From Solirubrobacteraceae bacterium (GTDB lineage Bacteria; Actinomycetota; Thermoleophilia; Solirubrobacterales; Solirubrobacteraceae): 64,000 nt of DNA. The first letter of the stretch is position 1. Each line of letters opens with the position of its first letter. Where the stretch lies: NCBI GenBank assembly GCA_024711025.1, contig JANJTP010000039.1, forward strand, positions 1 to 64,000, read 5' to 3'. Positions 62,103-64,000 of the stretch are shown here, in pieces. Position numbers and translations under genes: made by a program. The notes beneath the pieces were generated by a model. The model did not search any database. It saw only the letters and a program-made list of their open reading frames with translations, and was not told the DNA's origin.

Positions 62103-62380
62103 GATGTCACCTCGTCGGCCGGCGGCGCATCGCCCGGGAGCGCCGTCCAGAAGACCTCTTGCGTACGGGTGTCGCGCTCGGCCAGGAACCACGACCGGCA
62201 GCCGGAACGATGGCACCACCACTCGCGCTGGCGTCCCGCGACGTTGCGGCGGAAGTACACGTACGTGTTGAGCTCGCGCGGAGTCGGCCGCTCCGTCGGG
62301 CGCTCCGTCACCTCGCCGCCGAAGGCGAAGTCGGTGACCTCACGAGTGCCACAGTTGGGGCAGGTCAGGACATACGACAT
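62099..62380 (-). CDS. soxD: Sarcosine oxidase delta-like subunit
   Basis: VLTCPNCGTREVTDFAFGGE...NTYVYFRRNVAGRQREWWCHRSGCRSWFLAERDT. Confidence 0.93.
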   Translation of the reverse strand: MSYVLTCPNCGTREVTDFAFGGEVTERPTERPTPRELNTYVYFRRNVAGRQREWWCHRSGCRSWFLAERDTRTQEVFWTALPGDAPPADEVTS

Positions 62381-62383
62381 CTC

Positions 62384-63736
62384 TTACAGGTTCCCTCCGG
62401 CTCCCGGGATCCACGAGGTCCCGGCGAGCGGAACTCGAGCCATCGCCGCGGCCTCGACAGTCAGCGCGACCATGTCCTCGGGCTCCAGGTTGTGCACGTG
62501 CGACTTGCCGCACGCCCGTGCCAGCGTCTGCGTCTCGAGCACCATCGACCGCAGGTAGTTGGCGACCCGGCGTCCGCCCAGCTCGGGGTCGAGCCGGGCG
62601 GCGAGCTCGTCGTCCTGCGTCGAGATGCCGGCCGGGTCGCGACCGTCCTGCCAGTCGTCGTAGTAGCCGGCCGCGGAGCCGAGCGCGCGGTACTCCTCGT
62701 CGAGCTCCGGGCTGTTGTCCCCGAGCGCGATCAGCGCGGCGGTTCCGATCGACGCGGCGTCGGCGCCGAGCGCGAGGGCCTTGGCGACGTCCGCGCCGTT
62801 GCGAATGCCGCCGGAGACGATGAGCTGCACCTCGCGGTGCATCCCGAGCTCCTGCAGCGAGGCGACGGCCTGGGGGATCGCGGCGAGGATCGGGATGCCG
62901 ACGTGCTCGATGAACACGTCCTGCGTGGCCGCGGTGCCGCCCTGCATTCCGTCGAGGACGATCACGTCGGCGCCCGCCTTGACCGCGAGGGCGACGTCGA
63001 AGAAGGTCCGCGTCGCGCCGACCTTGACGAAGATCGGCTTCTCCCACTCGGTGATCTCGCGCAGCTCGGCGATCTTGATCTCGAGGTCGTCGGGGCCGGT
63101 CCAGTCCGGATGGCGGCACGCGCTGCGCTGGTCGATCCCCTGGGGCAGATCGCGCATCCCGGCGACGCGCTCGGAGATCTTCTGGCCGAGCAGCATCCCC
63201 CCGCCGCCCGGCTTGGCTCCCTGCCCGACCACGACCTCGATCGCGTCGGCGCGCCGCAGGTCGTCCGGGTTCATCCCGTAGCGCGAGGGCAGGACCTGGT
63301 AGACGAGCGTCTTCGAGTGGCCGCGCTCCTCGGGCGTCATGCCGCCGTCGCCGGTCGTCGTGCTCGTGCCCATCGCCGTCGCGCCGCGACCCAGCGCCTC
63401 CTTGGCCTGGGCGGAGAGCGCGCCGAAGCTCATGCCCGCGATCGTGACCGGGATGTCGAGGTGGAGCGGCTTCTTGGCGAACCGCGTGCCGAGCACGATG
63501 TCGGTCGCACACCGCTCGCGGTATCCCTCGAGCGGGTAGCGCGAGACGCTCGCACCGAGGAACAGCAGGTCGTCGAAGTGCGGGATCCGCCGCTTCGTGC
63601 CGCCGCCGCGGATGTCGTAGATGCCTTCGCGGGCGGCCCGCTGGATCTCCGCGATCGTGCGGCGATCGAATGTCGCCGACTCGCGCAGGCTCGGGCGCGG
63701 GGGCGGCGCGGTCAGGAACTCCTCGAGCTGGCTCAC
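62384..63736 (-). CDS. FMN-binding glutamate synthase-family protein (GlxD / MgsC-like)
   Basis: PVTIAGMSFGALSAQAKEALGRGATAMGTSTTTGDGGMTPEE; VVVGQGAKPGGGGMLLGQKI; VLDGMQGGTAATQDVF. Confidence 0.93.
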   Translation of the reverse strand: MSQLEEFLTAPPPRPSLRESATFDRRTIAEIQRAAREGIYDIRGGGTKRRIPHFDDLLFLGASVSRYPLEGYRERCATDIVLGTRFAKKPLHLDIPVTIAGMSFGALSAQAKEALGRGATAMGTSTTTGDGGMTPEERGHSKTLVYQVLPSRYGMNPDDLRRADAIEVVVGQGAKPGGGGMLLGQKISERVAGMRDLPQGIDQRSACRHPDWTGPDDLEIKIAELREITEWEKPIFVKVGATRTFFDVALAVKAGADVIVLDGMQGGTAATQDVFIEHVGIPILAAIPQAVASLQELGMHREVQLIVSGGIRNGADVAKALALGADAASIGTAALIALGDNSPELDEEYRALGSAAGYYDDWQDGRDPAGISTQDDELAARLDPELGGRRVANYLRSMVLETQTLARACGKSHVHNLEPEDMVALTVEAAAMARVPLAGTSWIPGAGGNL

Positions 63737-63741
63737 GACGC

Positions 63742-64000
63742 TCAGTACTCCCCGGCGTGGTCGATATCGAAGTTGTACAGGCGGCGCGCCGAGCCGTAAC
63801 GGCGGAAGTCCGCCGCGTCGACGCCGGAGACGCCGGCCCGCTCGAGCAGCTCGCGCACCTCGGCGAGATGCTGCTCGCCCATCTCCTTCTCGACGCAGTC
63901 CGCGCCGAGCCCCGCGACCGAGCCGCGCACGTAGAGGCGGGCCTCGTAGATCGAGTCGCCCAGCCCGTCGCCGGCGTCGCCGCAGACGACCATCCGGCCC
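63742..64000 (-). CDS. Glutamate synthase GXGXG-like subunit (GlxC / MgsB-like), 5' end off right edge
   Basis: MVVCGDAGDGLGDSIYEARLYVRGSVAGLGADCVEKEM..., tail ending RLYNFDIDHAGEY; open to edge. Confidence 0.8.
   Translation of the reverse strand, partial: GRMVVCGDAGDGLGDSIYEARLYVRGSVAGLGADCVEKEMGEQHLAEVRELLERAGVSGVDAADFRRYGSARRLYNFDIDHAGEY

Noticed and set aside
59451-62558. 1035-aa plus ORF antisense to soxA
   Set aside because: Shadow of the soxA frame; no recognisable domain.

Overview
High-GC actinobacterial chromosome segment. Codon style, NucS, the Kgd-type 2-oxoglutarate dehydrogenase and gene content suggest a Thermoleophilia/Solirubrobacterales-like host, but this is inference. 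Most of the window is core metabolism: pyk, ppx/gppA, an E2-E1 fused 2-oxoglutarate dehydrogenase, ettA, metY-metX, acnA, a TrpB2-like gene, purU, and a sarcosine-oxidase-like soxBGAD operon with glutamate-synthase-like genes at the right edge. Two accessory loci stand out. (1) About 18.77-26.52 kb is an integrated ~7.7-kb element bounded by a perfect 15-bp direct repeat (CAGTTCTGCGGCTTG) inside the mismatch-repair endonuclease gene nucS. It encodes a large serine recombinase, an HUH/rolling-circle Rep-like protein, small ORFs, and a two-gene AAA+ ATPase / subtilisin-like protease module. The element appears to bring its own nucS 5' end and promoter. This rebuilds a hybrid nucS at the left end and leaves the host's original nucS 5' end as a 50-aa stub directly upstream of, and co-oriented with, the integrase. 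(2) About 49.5-51.3 kb is a relic tRNA-Asp island: a 52-bp copy of the tRNA-Asp 3' half flanks a VapBC-like module, next to a decayed DUF1778-GNAT toxin-antitoxin pair. Other notable items are a ~19-bp minisatellite in a ~1-kb gene-poor gap at the left, a complete lipoyl-lipoyl-PSBD-E2-E1 fusion, and a possible N-methylglutamate/sarcosine C1 operon.
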